From NCBI GenBank assembly GCA_963821345.1, contig CAWGDM010000001.1, forward strand, positions 372,001 through 436,000: a stretch of 64,000 nucleotides of DNA. The letters are read 5' to 3'. Positions 43,434 through 52,216 of this stretch are shown in pieces. Position 1 is the stretch's first letter. Each line of letters opens with the position of its first letter. Below the pieces are notes generated by a model. That model had not been told where the DNA came from. It saw only the letters and a list, made by a program, of their open reading frames with translations, and searched no databases. The DNA is from WHSW01 sp963821345 (GTDB taxonomy: Bacteria; Actinomycetota; Thermoleophilia; Solirubrobacterales; 70-9). The position numbers and the translations under genes are program-made.

Positions 43434-44181
43434 CTACTCCTTCAGGAACGTCGGGGTGACGCTGACCTGTATCTCAGCGCCCGCGGGGTCTCCAGCTGTG
43501 AAAAAGATGTGATAGTCGTCGGGCTTGCGCGCGTCGGCCTTCAGCTTGTCGATCGCGCCGCGGCCCGCCGCGACCACCTCGTCGCCCTTGGTGGCGATCG
43601 CGTACACGTAGACCGCCTTCAGGTCCTCGCCGCTCTCGTTGGAGACCTGGCCGGTCGCCTCGTCGATCTTCGAGATCGGATCGTGAACCAGCTTCGCGTC
43701 GGTGACCGAGACCTCGGGGATCTCGGGGAACGGCTCCGGGGCGTCGCCGACCTGGACCTTGACCTTGGCCGGCGTCCCCTGGGGGGCGAAGATCTGGTCG
43801 TGGACCCACCAGACGTCGGCGCCGGGGCCGATCACCGGAACGCCGGTCAGGGTCGGGTCGGTGCCGGCGGCGTTGTTCTTGAACAGGGTCTTGCCCTTCG
43901 CGTCGGTGACGGTCGAGCTGGATCGGGACGTTGATCAACCCCGTCTGCGACTCGTTCTGCAGGCGCACGGCGACGGTCGAGGTGTCGTCGCCGGGCAGCA
44001 CGGTCGCCGACAGCACCTTGACCTCGGTGGACTCGTGGGTGATCGAGATGTCCTCCTGGTTGAGCAGCTTGTCGCCGTGCTTGCCGAGCTCGGCGCTCTT
44101 CGCCTGCGTCGACTGGCAGCCTGCCAGCGGCGCCGCGGCGAGGGCCGCCAGCGCCAGCGCGATCAGGGTGCGAACGATCAA
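43434..44181 (-). CDS. Lipoprotein with FxLYD-like beta modules, one frame break near 43911
   Basis: This protein of about 248 residues starts at a TTG that overlaps the pstB-like stop (TTGA). The signal peptide ends at lipobox PLAGC near residue 22. The exported part has two similar beta-rich modules, VAVRLQNESQTGLINVPIQL and GQVSNESGEDLKAVYVYAIA, like FxLYD domains. The frame breaks after VPIQLD; skipping one base near 43911 restores VTDAKGKTLFKNNAAGTDPT and the rest to the stop at 43434. The 748-base span (3n+1) agrees. The binding partner is unknown. It lies between the transporter genes and the zinc-ribbon genes. Confidence 0.72.
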
Positions 44182-45116
44182 CCGAACTCCCCGCTGACGT
44201 AGTCGCGCGTCCGCGCCGCGCGCGGGGAGCCGAACACCTGTCCCGCGGGGCCGTACTCGATCAGGTCGCCGAGGTACATGAACCCGACCTGGTCGGCGAT
44301 CCGCTGCGCCTGCTGGAGGTTGTGGGTGACGATCACGATCGCGACGTCGCCGCGCAGGTTGGTGACCGTCTCCTCGATCACCGCGGTCGAGATCGGGTCG
44401 AGCGCCGAGCAGGGTTCGTCGAGCAGCAGAACCTCGGGCCGGACCGCCAGCGAGCGGGCGATGCAGAGGCGCTGCTGCTGCCCGCCCGAGAGCGCCAGCG
44501 CCGGGTGGTTGAGGTTGTCCTTGACCTCCTCCAGCAGTCCGGCGCGCTCGAGCGACTCGAGCACGACCGGCTCCAGCTGGCGCCGCGAGGGTCGCTTCGA
44601 GCCGCGCGCCCGCAGCCCGTAGGCGACGTTGTCGAAGATGCTCATCGGGAACGGGTTGGGCTGCTGGAACAGCATCCCGACCCGGCGCCGCAGCCGGGTG
44701 ACGTCGAGCAGGTCGACGTCGGAGCCGTCGAGCAGGATCCGCCCCCGCCGGGTCGCCGACTCGGTCAGGTCGACAAGCCGGTTGAGCGAGCGCAGCAGGG
44801 TGGTCTTACCGCAGCCCGAGGGCCCGATCAGCGCCAGCACCTCGCCCTGGCGGACCGGCAGGTCGACCGCGTTGACCGCGGTCTTCTGCCCGTAGGCGAT
44901 CGAGAGCTGCTCGGTCCGCATCCGCTCGATCGCCTGGTAGGCGCCGCGCAGCGCCGGCGCCTGGCGGGATGGAGCCAAGGGCGCCGGCGGCGCCGTGTCC
45001 CGGGCCGCGTGCCCGTTCTCCGGCGCGATCGTCGGCTGAACCAGGGTCGGCGGATCGTCGAGCACGATCCGCCGCACCGGCGGCGCCTGGCGCGGGTCGC
45101 GGGTCTCGTCGCTCAT
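44178..45116 (-). CDS. PstB-like ABC transporter ATPase (second system)
   Basis: This 312-residue ATPase has Walker A GPSGCGKTT, MLFQQPNPFPMSIFDNVAYG, the signature ALSGGQQQRLCIARSLAVRP and Walker B VLLLDEPCSALDPIST, all PstB-like. The first 60 residues are a proline-rich extension. I chose the ATG at 45116 because GAGGAG lies 11 bases upstream; the GTG at 45128 is too close to that site. Its stop overlaps the lipoprotein start. It energises the second Pst-like permease pair. Confidence 0.9.
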   Translation of the reverse strand: MSDETRDPRQAPPVRRIVLDDPPTLVQPTIAPENGHAARDTAPPAPLAPSRQAPALRGAYQAIERMRTEQLSIAYGQKTAVNAVDLPVRQGEVLALIGPSGCGKTTLLRSLNRLVDLTESATRRGRILLDGSDVDLLDVTRLRRRVGMLFQQPNPFPMSIFDNVAYGLRARGSKRPSRRQLEPVVLESLERAGLLEEVKDNLNHPALALSGGQQQRLCIARSLAVRPEVLLLDEPCSALDPISTAVIEETVTNLRGDVAIVIVTHNLQQAQRIADQVGFMYLGDLIEYGPAGQVFGSPRAARTRDYVSGEFG

Positions 45117-45135
45117 CGTCTGCTCCACTCCTCGG

Positions 45136-46113
45136 TCAATCGGTCAGGCCGCTGGTCGCCAGCGCCTCGTTCACGGTCCTGGTGCCGGTGCGCCGGGCGA
45201 TCAGCTCGACCACCCCGTTGAGCGCGATCACGATCAACAGGAGCACGAAGGCCGCCGCGTAGGCCTTCTGCGGCGCGTTGCCCTCGCCGGCCGGCGAGTT
45301 GTTGAACACGTAGCTGGTCAGGGTGCTGCCGGTGCCCCGCAGGTCGCCGATCACCGGGGTCTCGCCGACCCCCTGCAGCTGCAGCGAGGCGCCGAGCAGG
45401 ATGACGACGATCGCGGTGTCGCCGATGATCCTGCCCATGCCGAGGGTGATCCCGGTCGCGATCCCCGGCCGTGACGCCGGTAGCAGGATCCGCCGGATCG
45501 TCGAGGCCCGGTCCTTGCCCAGCGAGTAGGACGCCTCGCGCACGTGCTGGGGGATCGACTTCAGCGCCTCGCGGGTGGCGCCGATGACCAGCGGCAGCGC
45601 GATCAGCGACATCATCGCTCCGGCGGCGAAGAAGGAGCGCCCGAAGGTCGCGTTGCCCTCGGCCGTGAACGAGAGGAAGCCGAAGACGCTCTGCTGGAAG
45701 ATCAGCAGGCCGAAGATCGCGAGCACGATGCTGGGCGTCCCGGCGACGATCTCGACCCCGGACTCGACCGCGCGCGCGAGCGCCGTCGGGCGCCCGTACT
45801 CGGTCAGCCAGACCGCGACCCCGATCCCGACCGGCGCTGCGATCACGGTCCCGAGGACGGTGAGGATGACGGTGCCGATCAGCGGGTCGAGGAAGCCGCC
45901 GGTCTTCGACTGGTCGAGGCCGGGAACCGGGTGGGTGGTGAGCAGCTCCGGGCGCAGGTACTGGATCCCGCGCACGGCCATGTAGACGACGATCGCGCCG
46001 GCGATCAGGCAGAGCGAAATCCCGGCGACCCACGCGCCGACCACGGCGAGCTTGTCGAGCCGGCTCCAGGACGGGCCCTCCTCGAGGTCGCGGTCATTCG
46101 CGGTCGCACTCAT
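45136..46113 (-). CDS. PstA-like ABC transporter permease (second system)
   Basis: This 325-residue permease has membrane segments beginning VVGAWVAGISLCLIAGAIVV, the GIGVAVWLTEYGRPTALARA loop, VEIVAGTPSIVLAIFGLLIF and the EAA-type loop VREASYSLGKDRASTIRRIL. The start ATG at 46113 overlaps the pstC-like stop by 4 bases. It is related to pstA at 35628 but clearly diverged. The substrate is presumed phosphate or another oxyanion. Confidence 0.88.
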   Translation of the reverse strand: MSATANDRDLEEGPSWSRLDKLAVVGAWVAGISLCLIAGAIVVYMAVRGIQYLRPELLTTHPVPGLDQSKTGGFLDPLIGTVILTVLGTVIAAPVGIGVAVWLTEYGRPTALARAVESGVEIVAGTPSIVLAIFGLLIFQQSVFGFLSFTAEGNATFGRSFFAAGAMMSLIALPLVIGATREALKSIPQHVREASYSLGKDRASTIRRILLPASRPGIATGITLGMGRIIGDTAIVVILLGASLQLQGVGETPVIGDLRGTGSTLTSYVFNNSPAGEGNAPQKAYAAAFVLLLIVIALNGVVELIARRTGTRTVNEALATSGLTD

Positions 46114-47138
46114 CGGGCCTGGACCGTGTAGCGGCGCAGCTTGTTGCGCACGAACCAGCCGATGAACGAGAGCATCGCGCTCGAGAACAGCAGGATCGCC
46201 GCGAACGCGTAGAGCGTCTGGCCGAACGGCTTCACCGAGAGCCCCTCGGCGTTGTCGACGATCGTCGAGGCGAGCGGCCGCGCCGGCTCGAGGAAGAAGG
46301 TGAAGCCGTCGAGCGGGTTGGGGGCAAAGCCGACCGAGCCGGCGACCATCGCCAGCATGATCGCCTCGCCCAGCGCCCGGGCCGCGGCAAGCACCCCGGC
46401 GGCGACGATCGCCGGTCGGGCGGCGCGGATGCTGACCGTCCATAGCGCCCGGGCGCGGTTGACGCCGAGCGCCGCCGCCCCCTCCACCCAGCTGGTCGGC
46501 ACCGCGCGCAGCGCATCGACCACGATCGCGATCATGATCGGGGTGATCATCACCGTCAGGATCAGGATCCCGACCGCGATGCTGGTGCCGTCCAGCTGGA
46601 TCACGTACTGGACCGACTCCTTCTGGGCGTCGGTGATGATGTGGTTGCCGACGAACGGGACCAGGACGAGGATCCCGATCAGGCCGTAGACGACCGACGG
46701 CACCGCCGCGAGCAGGCGGACGACCGGCTCGAGGATGCGCCGCAGTCCGTTGGGGGCGAACTCGACGATGAAGGTGGCCGTTAGGAGCGCGAGCGCGCCG
46801 CCGATCAGGACCGAGACGCCGGTGATCAGGAAGGTGGCGTAGATCAGCGGCCAGGCGTGAAGCGTGTACTCGTACGCGTCGGGGTTGGCCGGCGAGTTGA
46901 AGATGTCGGTGAGCTGCTGGTCGACGCTGCCGCCGCCGCCGAACCAGGCGAGCCCGTTGTGGGCGAACGACGGCCACGCCTTCGCGAAAACGAAGACGAT
47001 CATCCCCGCGATCAGCAGCAGGATCGTTGAAGCCAGCGCGCCGAGCAGAAGCTCGGCGCGCTGGTCAACTCGGTCGCGTCCCAGTTCGCGACCCAGATCC
47101 GCTGGGACCGGTGGGGCCGCTAGCTCAGCGGAACCCAT
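46110..47138 (-). CDS. PstC-like ABC transporter permease (second system)
   Basis: This 342-residue permease has six or more hydrophobic segments (LLLGALASTILLLIAGMIVF, then FITGVSVLIGG-type and VVRLLAAVPSVVYGLIGILV). It has the loop WVEGAAALGVNRARALWTVS. A periplasmic stretch after the first helix is longer than in the other PstC. The ATG at 47138 lies inside the end of the binding-protein gene, overlapping it by 19 bases. Confidence 0.88.
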   Translation of the reverse strand: MGSAELAAPPVPADLGRELGRDRVDQRAELLLGALASTILLLIAGMIVFVFAKAWPSFAHNGLAWFGGGGSVDQQLTDIFNSPANPDAYEYTLHAWPLIYATFLITGVSVLIGGALALLTATFIVEFAPNGLRRILEPVVRLLAAVPSVVYGLIGILVLVPFVGNHIITDAQKESVQYVIQLDGTSIAVGILILTVMITPIMIAIVVDALRAVPTSWVEGAAALGVNRARALWTVSIRAARPAIVAAGVLAAARALGEAIMLAMVAGSVGFAPNPLDGFTFFLEPARPLASTIVDNAEGLSVKPFGQTLYAFAAILLFSSAMLSFIGWFVRNKLRRYTVQAR

Positions 47139-47965
47139 TCGGTGGCGACGATCTTCGCCGCCTTCTTGCTGGTCTGGATCCAGTGGATGAACTTGGCCGT
47201 CCGGCCCTTGGGATCACCCTTGGTGACCATGTAGAAATTGCGCAGCCCGAGGTACGTCCCGGACTTCGCGTTCTCCAGGGTGCAGGCAACGCCCTTGTAC
47301 GGGTTGGCGCTGGTGCCGCTCGTGAACGCGAGCGAGACGTAGCCGACCGCGTTCGGGTTCGACTGCACCGCCTGCTGGACGAGCCCGTTCGACGCCTTCG
47401 CGCTGGCGCCGCTGAACACCGAGGTCGAGCCCAGGAAGATCTTCTGGAACGCATCCTGGGTGCCCGATGCGGGCGTGCGGACGATCACGTCGATCGTGCT
47501 GCTCGCCGATGAGCCGGGGATTCCCGACCAGTTCCGGACGCTGCCGCCGAACATCGCCTTGACGGTGGCCTCGCTCAGGTCCGGAAGCGGGTTCGAGTTG
47601 TTGGTGATCACGCAGATCGCGTCCTTGGCGATCTTGTTGAACACCAGCCCGCCCGGATCGGTCGGCTTCGGATCGCGCGACGAGTTGCCGATCGTCACCG
47701 CACCCGCGGCGACGTCGGAGATGCCGACGTCCGAACCTCCCTGCAGCAGCCGGAACTGCACGCAGCCGTGGCACTTCTTCACGTACTTGGAGGCGAGCTT
47801 GGCGGCGAGCGGGGCGACCGAGGTCGAGCCGCTCATCGTGATCGTCTGCTTGTTGGCGGCGCCGGCGACCGTCGCCGTCGTCCCCCCTGCCAGCGGCGCA
47901 GCGACCGCGAGCGCGGCGAACGTCGCCGAGAACGCGGCGAGCCGCTTCTTCTTCCTTGCCTTCAC
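47120..47965 (-). CDS. PstS-like substrate-binding protein (second system)
   Basis: This 281-residue exported protein starts at the GTG at 47965, preceded by AGGAGGGACGAAG. It has a Sec signal peptide without a lipobox cysteine, so unlike PstS at 37512 it is probably not a lipoprotein. The ligand loop TITMSGSTSVAPLAAKLASK matches PstS, as do QGGSDVGISDVAAGAVTIGN, SSRDPKP and RTPASGTQDAFQKIFLG. Two cysteines (KKCHGC) lie close together near the start of the mature part. It binds phosphate or a related anion. How it stays at the membrane is unclear. Confidence 0.85.
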   Translation of the reverse strand: MKARKKKRLAAFSATFAALAVAAPLAGGTTATVAGAANKQTITMSGSTSVAPLAAKLASKYVKKCHGCVQFRLLQGGSDVGISDVAAGAVTIGNSSRDPKPTDPGGLVFNKIAKDAICVITNNSNPLPDLSEATVKAMFGGSVRNWSGIPGSSASSTIDVIVRTPASGTQDAFQKIFLGSTSVFSGASAKASNGLVQQAVQSNPNAVGYVSLAFTSGTSANPYKGVACTLENAKSGTYLGLRNFYMVTKGDPKGRTAKFIHWIQTSKKAAKIVATEWVPLS

Positions 47966-47996
47966 CTTCGTCCCTCCTGTTGGGTTATGCATCCGC

Positions 47997-48596
47997 TCAG
48001 CTCCTCGACTTCTCGGGCTTCGGGCAGCCGAGGCCGCGATCCAGGTGGTACGGCTGCGAGCTGATCACGAACGTCTTGCCGGCCGCCGTCACCTCCTGGG
48101 TGGTCACGGTCAGGTAGCCCTCAAGCGTCTTCTGCTTCTTCGTCTTCTGCTTCTTCGTTTGCGCGCAGTACGGCTTCACGGTCTCGACGTCTCCCTTGAC
48201 GGTGTTGCCGAGCGCGACCTTGCCGGTGCAGGCGGTGCTAGTCGAGGTGGCGCTGGGACAACTCGAGCTCTGGGCGGTGCAGCCGATCCCGCTGCCGGGG
48301 AACGGGCCCTCGCACGACACCAGCTCGCCCGAGGCCTCTCCGCTCGGTAGGAACGGCAGCACCTCGGGATCGAACAGCCCGATCTGCTTGTTGAACGTGA
48401 TCGAGTAGGCGAGGACGTCCTTGTCGCACATGAAGCTGTACTCGACAGCCGTCTTCGAGTCGGGTGTCTTCGAGCTTGGCGCCAGCGATCCGGCGCAGTT
48501 CGCCTTCGACGCCGATGCCGTCCCGGCCGCTCCGAAGACCGCCACGGCGACGGCGATCAGGGCCGGGATCACGAAAACGCTCGAACGTCGCGGCAT
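47997..48596 (-). CDS. Secreted cysteine-rich protein of unknown function
   Basis: This 199-residue protein has a signal peptide (MPRRSSVFVIPALIAVAVAV, cleavage near ASA) and eight cysteines in the mature part, suggesting several disulfides. A lysine/glutamine/threonine-rich KKQKTKKQKT stretch lies near residue 150. The ATG at 48596 has GAGGG upstream; a TTG at 48626 with AAGGAG upstream is an alternative that lengthens the signal peptide. It is the first gene of the second Pst-like operon, 31 bases before the binding protein. No family recognised. Confidence 0.65.
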   Translation of the reverse strand: MPRRSSVFVIPALIAVAVAVFGAAGTASASKANCAGSLAPSSKTPDSKTAVEYSFMCDKDVLAYSITFNKQIGLFDPEVLPFLPSGEASGELVSCEGPFPGSGIGCTAQSSSCPSATSTSTACTGKVALGNTVKGDVETVKPYCAQTKKQKTKKQKTLEGYLTVTTQEVTAAGKTFVISSQPYHLDRGLGCPKPEKSRS

Positions 48597-48778
48597 GCGC
48601 CGCCCTCGTTCAGTCGGTGAGATCAATTGGAAGAGCTCCTTGAGTGAGAGTGGTGGCCCCGCGCATCCTGCGGGGTCGGCGTCAGTCTCGGGCCGCGCGG
48701 GCGGCCGGATGTTGCGATCCGGTAGCGGACCTGTTGCCGATCTGTGAACGGGCTCGGGGCGATACAGTTCGCCCCGAC

Positions 48779-49033
48779 GTGACTCGCGCTCGACGCATCA
48801 CCGTCCTCGCCGCCGCGACGCTCGGCTGCCTGCTGCTCGCCGCACCCGCGGCGATGGCCGCCGACGGCGTCGGCCTCTACGGGCGCACCGACGACAAGGT
48901 GGTCACCTACTTCGCCTTCGCGTTGATGGCGTTCTTCGCGATCTTCGTCACCGTCGCGACGCTGATCCAGTCGCGGCTCGAGAGCCGCAAGGACCGCGCC
49001 CGCGAAGAGCTCGAGCGCCTCCGAAGGCCCTGA
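48779..49033 (+). CDS. Small exported single-helix membrane protein
   Basis: This 84-residue protein starts at a GTG at 48779. It has an N-terminal hydrophobic signal (ITVLAAATLGCLLLAAPAAM), a short outside loop with GLYGRTDDKVV, a membrane helix (about 42-62, TYFAFALMAFFAIFVTVATL) and a strongly charged tail (SRLESRKDRAREELERLRR). It is probably a type I-like membrane protein with the tail in the cytoplasm. Function unknown. It diverges from the second Pst-like operon. Confidence 0.6.
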   Translation: MTRARRITVLAAATLGCLLLAAPAAMAADGVGLYGRTDDKVVTYFAFALMAFFAIFVTVATLIQSRLESRKDRAREELERLRRP

Positions 49034-49087
49034 ATTACTCGCGCCACGTCCTCGGCTTCGCCTCCGGGCGTGCGCGCTAGACGGCTT

Positions 49088-49918
49088 ATGAGCAAGGTGT
49101 CATACGAACGCAGCGGTGCCGCCGCGGTGCTGACGATCACCCGGCCGGAGCGGCGAAACGCGGTCGACGACGAGACCGCCGCCGAGCTGCTCGACGGCTT
49201 CCACCGTTTCGAGGCCGACGACGAGGCGCGGGTCCTGGTACTGACCGGTTCCGGGCCCGAGGCATTCTGCGCCGGCGCCGACCTGAAGGCGTTCGCCGCC
49301 AAGACCCAGGCGTTCATCGGCGAGCATCCCGACGGCGGCACCCAGGAGCAGCGCTCGGCGGCGATCGACTCGTGGCTCGACCACAAGCCCGACGGCCCGC
49401 TCGGCTTCACCCGCCTGCGGGCCTCGAAGCCGACGGTCGCCGCGATCTCCGGCTGGTGCCTTGCGGGCGGGCTCGAGCTGGCCCTGTGGTGCGACCTGCG
49501 GGTCGCGACCGAGTCCGCCCGGCTCGGGTTCACCGAACGGCGCTTCGGGGTGCCGCTGATCGACGGCGGCACTCAGCGATTGCCGCGGATCGTCGGCATC
49601 GGCCGGGCGCTGGAAATGATCCTCACCGGCCGCGTGATCGAGGCCCGCGAGGCGCTCGACTGGGGCATGGTCACCGAGGTCGTCGCCGACGGCGCCCACC
49701 TCGACCGGGCGCTGGAGATCGCCGAGGGGCTCGCGCGCTTCCCGCAGCAGACGATGCTCTCGGACCGCCGTGCAGCGCTCGAGGGGATCGGCATGCCGTT
49801 CGAGGACGGGCTCGCGCTCGAGGCGAAGCTTGGCCGCGATTCGGTGATCACCGGCGCCACGGGAGCGGCGCGGTTCGCCGCCGGCGAGGGCCGCGGCGCG
49901 TCCGGCGCCGGCGTCTAG
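49088..49918 (+). CDS. Enoyl-CoA hydratase/isomerase family protein
   Basis: This 276-residue crotonase-fold protein has ITRPERRNAVDDETAAEL, the first oxyanion-hole loop EAFCAGADLKAFA and the second at SGWCLAGGLELALWCDLRVA. The GVPLIDGGTQRLPRIVG helix follows. In the usual position of the first catalytic glutamate the sequence reads ERRFGVPL, so the exact reaction (hydration, isomerisation or hydrolysis of an acyl-CoA) cannot be told. The start is the ATG at 49088. Confidence 0.85.
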   Translation: MSKVSYERSGAAAVLTITRPERRNAVDDETAAELLDGFHRFEADDEARVLVLTGSGPEAFCAGADLKAFAAKTQAFIGEHPDGGTQEQRSAAIDSWLDHKPDGPLGFTRLRASKPTVAAISGWCLAGGLELALWCDLRVATESARLGFTERRFGVPLIDGGTQRLPRIVGIGRALEMILTGRVIEAREALDWGMVTEVVADGAHLDRALEIAEGLARFPQQTMLSDRRAALEGIGMPFEDGLALEAKLGRDSVITGATGAARFAAGEGRGASGAGV

Positions 49919-49949
49919 GCGCCCGCGATGGCCGGATAGGCTCGCGCGG

Positions 49950-50531
49950 ATGGAAGCCCGTGTCGCGACCGAGCGCGACCTGGAGCCGGTGACCCAGGTC
50001 CTGACCGGGGCCTTCGAGACCGATCCGCTGTGGAGCTGGGCCTTCCCGAGCCGCGACGACCTCGAAACCTGGTGGCGGTTCAACGTCCGCAGCGCGCTCC
50101 GCTTTCCGTGGGTATGGATCCTGGGCGACTTTGCGGCCGTCTCGATCTGGATTCCGCCCGGCGCGTCCGAGCTCACCGCCGACGAGGAGGCGCAGGTCGA
50201 ACCGCTGCTCACCGAGCTGATCGGCTCCCGCGCGCCCCAGGTGATCGAACTCCTCGAGCGGTTCGATTCGTCGCATCCCGAGCGACCGCCGCACTACTAC
50301 CTGAGCCTGCTCGGAACCGATCCCTCCCGCCGCGGCCACGGTCACGGGATGGCGCTGCTGGAGCACAACCTGGCAACGATCGACGCCCAGGGGTTGCCCG
50401 CCTACCTCGAGTCGAGCAACGCGTCGAACGATCCACGCTACGAACGGCGCGGCTTTCGCCGACACGGCGAGTTCGCCCGGCCCGACGGGCAACTCACCGT
50501 CGCGACGATGTGGCGAGAGCCCGGCGGTTGA
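49950..50531 (+). CDS. GNAT-family N-acetyltransferase
   Basis: This 193-residue protein is a full-length GNAT. It begins MEARVATERDLEPVTQVLTG, has FETDPLWSWAFP and the acetyl-CoA loop YYLSLLGTDPSRRGHGHGMA (RRGHGHG fits Q/RxxGxG/A), and ends with the YLESSNASNDPRYERRGFRR strand. This arrangement is common in actinobacterial acetyltransferases of unknown substrate. It follows the enoyl-CoA hydratase gene by 31 bases and converges on the HD-domain gene. Confidence 0.85.
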   Translation: MEARVATERDLEPVTQVLTGAFETDPLWSWAFPSRDDLETWWRFNVRSALRFPWVWILGDFAAVSIWIPPGASELTADEEAQVEPLLTELIGSRAPQVIELLERFDSSHPERPPHYYLSLLGTDPSRRGHGHGMALLEHNLATIDAQGLPAYLESSNASNDPRYERRGFRRHGEFARPDGQLTVATMWREPGG

Positions 50532-50540
50532 AGGGACCGG

Positions 50541-51416
50541 CTAGTTGTCGGTGCCGATCCGGAACCCGGTCAGCAACCGCTTCTCGGACTCGCCCTGGAC
50601 CTCGGCGACGACCTCGACGTGGTCGGCGAGCGGCGTACCGCGGAGCTTGGTCGCCAGCAGATCATCAACCTGGAAGATGCCGGCGGAGTTGTTCATCGTG
50701 ATCTCGATCCGCACCGCGCGCTCGGCCCCGGCCGAGATCTCGACCCGGTCGATCGCCGCGGCCGAGATCGCGTGGATCCCCATCTCTCCCGACGAGACCG
50801 GCAGGCGGCTGCGGCCCTGGGCCATGTCGAGCGCGTCGGCAACCCGGACCACCCCGGCCTCGACCGTGTAGGGCTCGCCGCGGCGGCGGTGGCCGATGAT
50901 CGCGTGCAGCGACTCGGCGATCACCACGGTCCGCTCGGCGGGGTCCTTGTACACCGGCTCCAGCACCTCGCGCAGCTTGCGCTCGGCCAGAAACAGGCTG
51001 TAGGCCTCGTGGTCGGCGCGGTGGATCGACATGCCGACGTCGTGCAACAGCGATCCGGCGGCGACGACGACCTCGGCATCGCGGTTCTTCATCGCGTGGT
51101 CGGTGACCATCGCCGGCTCGACCCCGCCCTTGACCAGCAGCCGCAGCAGCCGCAGCGCGATGTTCAACACCACCCGCATGTGGACCCAGGAGTGGTCCGA
51201 CATCCCGAGCCGCTCCGATTGCACCTGGGCCATGTGCCACCAGGCGCGCACCTCGGGATCGCCGTTGAGGCCCTCCAGCAGGGCCTCGAGCCGGCGGTTG
51301 CCGCGGGTCGGCGCCCCGACCCGGGCCGCGGCGGTCGCGTCGGCGGGACTGCGTCCGCGCTCGCCGGGGCCCTCGGCTGCGACCTCCTCGACCTCGTCCT
51401 CGCCGGCCTTCGCCAT
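50541..51416 (-). CDS. HD-domain phosphohydrolase-like protein
   Basis: This 291-residue protein has a classic HD domain: H in SDHSWVHMRVVLNIALRL, the HD pair in AAGSLLHDVGMSIHRADHE, H in SLHAIIGHRRRGEP and the last D in RVADALDMAQGRSR. These residues bind metal in nucleotide and phosphate-ester hydrolases. The N-terminus (about 50 residues) is acidic and alanine-rich, and the C-terminal 90 residues form a separate alpha/beta region ending LLTGFRIGTDN. The start was set at the ATG at 51416. The substrate is unknown. Confidence 0.8.
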   Translation of the reverse strand: MAKAGEDEVEEVAAEGPGERGRSPADATAAARVGAPTRGNRRLEALLEGLNGDPEVRAWWHMAQVQSERLGMSDHSWVHMRVVLNIALRLLRLLVKGGVEPAMVTDHAMKNRDAEVVVAAGSLLHDVGMSIHRADHEAYSLFLAERKLREVLEPVYKDPAERTVVIAESLHAIIGHRRRGEPYTVEAGVVRVADALDMAQGRSRLPVSSGEMGIHAISAAAIDRVEISAGAERAVRIEITMNNSAGIFQVDDLLATKLRGTPLADHVEVVAEVQGESEKRLLTGFRIGTDN

Positions 51417-51438
51417 TTCGCCATCCTCGCACGCGCCG

Positions 51439-51984
51439 ATGAGGGACCCGCGATCAGGGACGGCCGGACCGCCGCGAGGCGCGGCATTTGCGCGCGCCGC
51501 GCTGCTCGGCAACCCGTCGGACGGCTTCGGCGGGAAGACGCTCGGGTTCGCGTTCGCCGCGCTACGGGCGCGAGGTGGACGCTCGGCGATCCGGCGCCGG
51601 TCGACCCCGACGCCGGGCGGCTGGTCGAGGCCACGGTCGCGAGGTTTCGGCGTCGGTGCGCGGACGTCGGCGACCTCGACTTCGCCCTGCGCACCGAGAT
51701 TCCACGCGAGGTCGGCCTCGGCGGCTCGAGCGCGATCGTGGTCGCGACCCTGCGCGCGCTCTGCGAGCTCAGCGGCGTCGAGCTCGACCCCGACGCCGCA
51801 GCGCAGATCGCGCTCGCTGTCGAGCACGACGACCTCGGGATCGCGGCCGGACCGCAGGACCGCCTGATCCAGGCTCACGAGGGACTGCTCTACATGGACT
51901 TCTCCGCGCCCGACGGGAGGTGGCGCTGCGAGCATCTCGACCCCGCCGGCCAGCCGCCGTTTTTCCGCCCGACGACGCGGCTAG
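51439..51984 (+). pseudogene. Truncated GHMP-family kinase (N-terminal half), with frame breaks
   Basis: From the ATG at 51439 the sequence reads FARAALLGNPSDGFGGKTLG, then changes frame near 51575 to TLGDPAPVDPDAGRLVEATV and the GHMP ATP-binding motif EIPREVGLGGSSAIVVATLR, then LGIAAGPQDRLIQAHEG. It stops near 51984 after a T5 run, at about 180 residues. GHMP sugar kinases are normally over 300 residues, so the C-terminal half is missing; the next gene begins 9 bases later. It is probably a deletion remnant, possibly of a glucuronokinase- or mevalonate kinase-like enzyme. Confidence 0.7.
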
Positions 51985-51993
51985 CTTCGCGGC

Positions 51994-52182
51994 GTGGCGA
52001 TCGAGCGGGCGGTGGACCGCAGATGCCCCGAGACGGGGCTGGCCGTGCCCGAGTGCAGTTGCAAACGCTGCCTGGAGTTGATGCTGCGCGAGTTCTCGCC
52101 CGAGATCGTCGGCGAGGTCAGGGTGACCCGCAACGACCCGGACGCCAGGCCCCCGGCCGGCGGACACCGCGAAGCGGCCTAG
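51994..52182 (+). CDS. Small cysteine-motif protein, possible zinc binder
   Basis: This 62-residue protein starts at a GTG at 51994. It has RRCPETGLAVPECSCKRCLE near residues 9-28, with four cysteines spaced C-x9-C-x-C-x2-C, which could bind a metal. The rest is polar and ends in a proline/glycine-rich tail. No family is recognised. Amino-acid composition looks protein-like. It sits between the truncated kinase and an enoyl-CoA hydratase gene. Confidence 0.5.
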   Translation: MAIERAVDRRCPETGLAVPECSCKRCLELMLREFSPEIVGEVRVTRNDPDARPPAGGHREAA

Positions 52183-52216
52183 CCACACCCCCGCGCGGGG
52201 GATACGATCGCGCCCG

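Noticed and set aside
48721..48780. A possible PHO box before the second Pst-like operon
   Set aside because: Only one GTTCAC unit (minus strand, 48749-48744) is present; the bases 11 away do not match. A half site is expected by chance.
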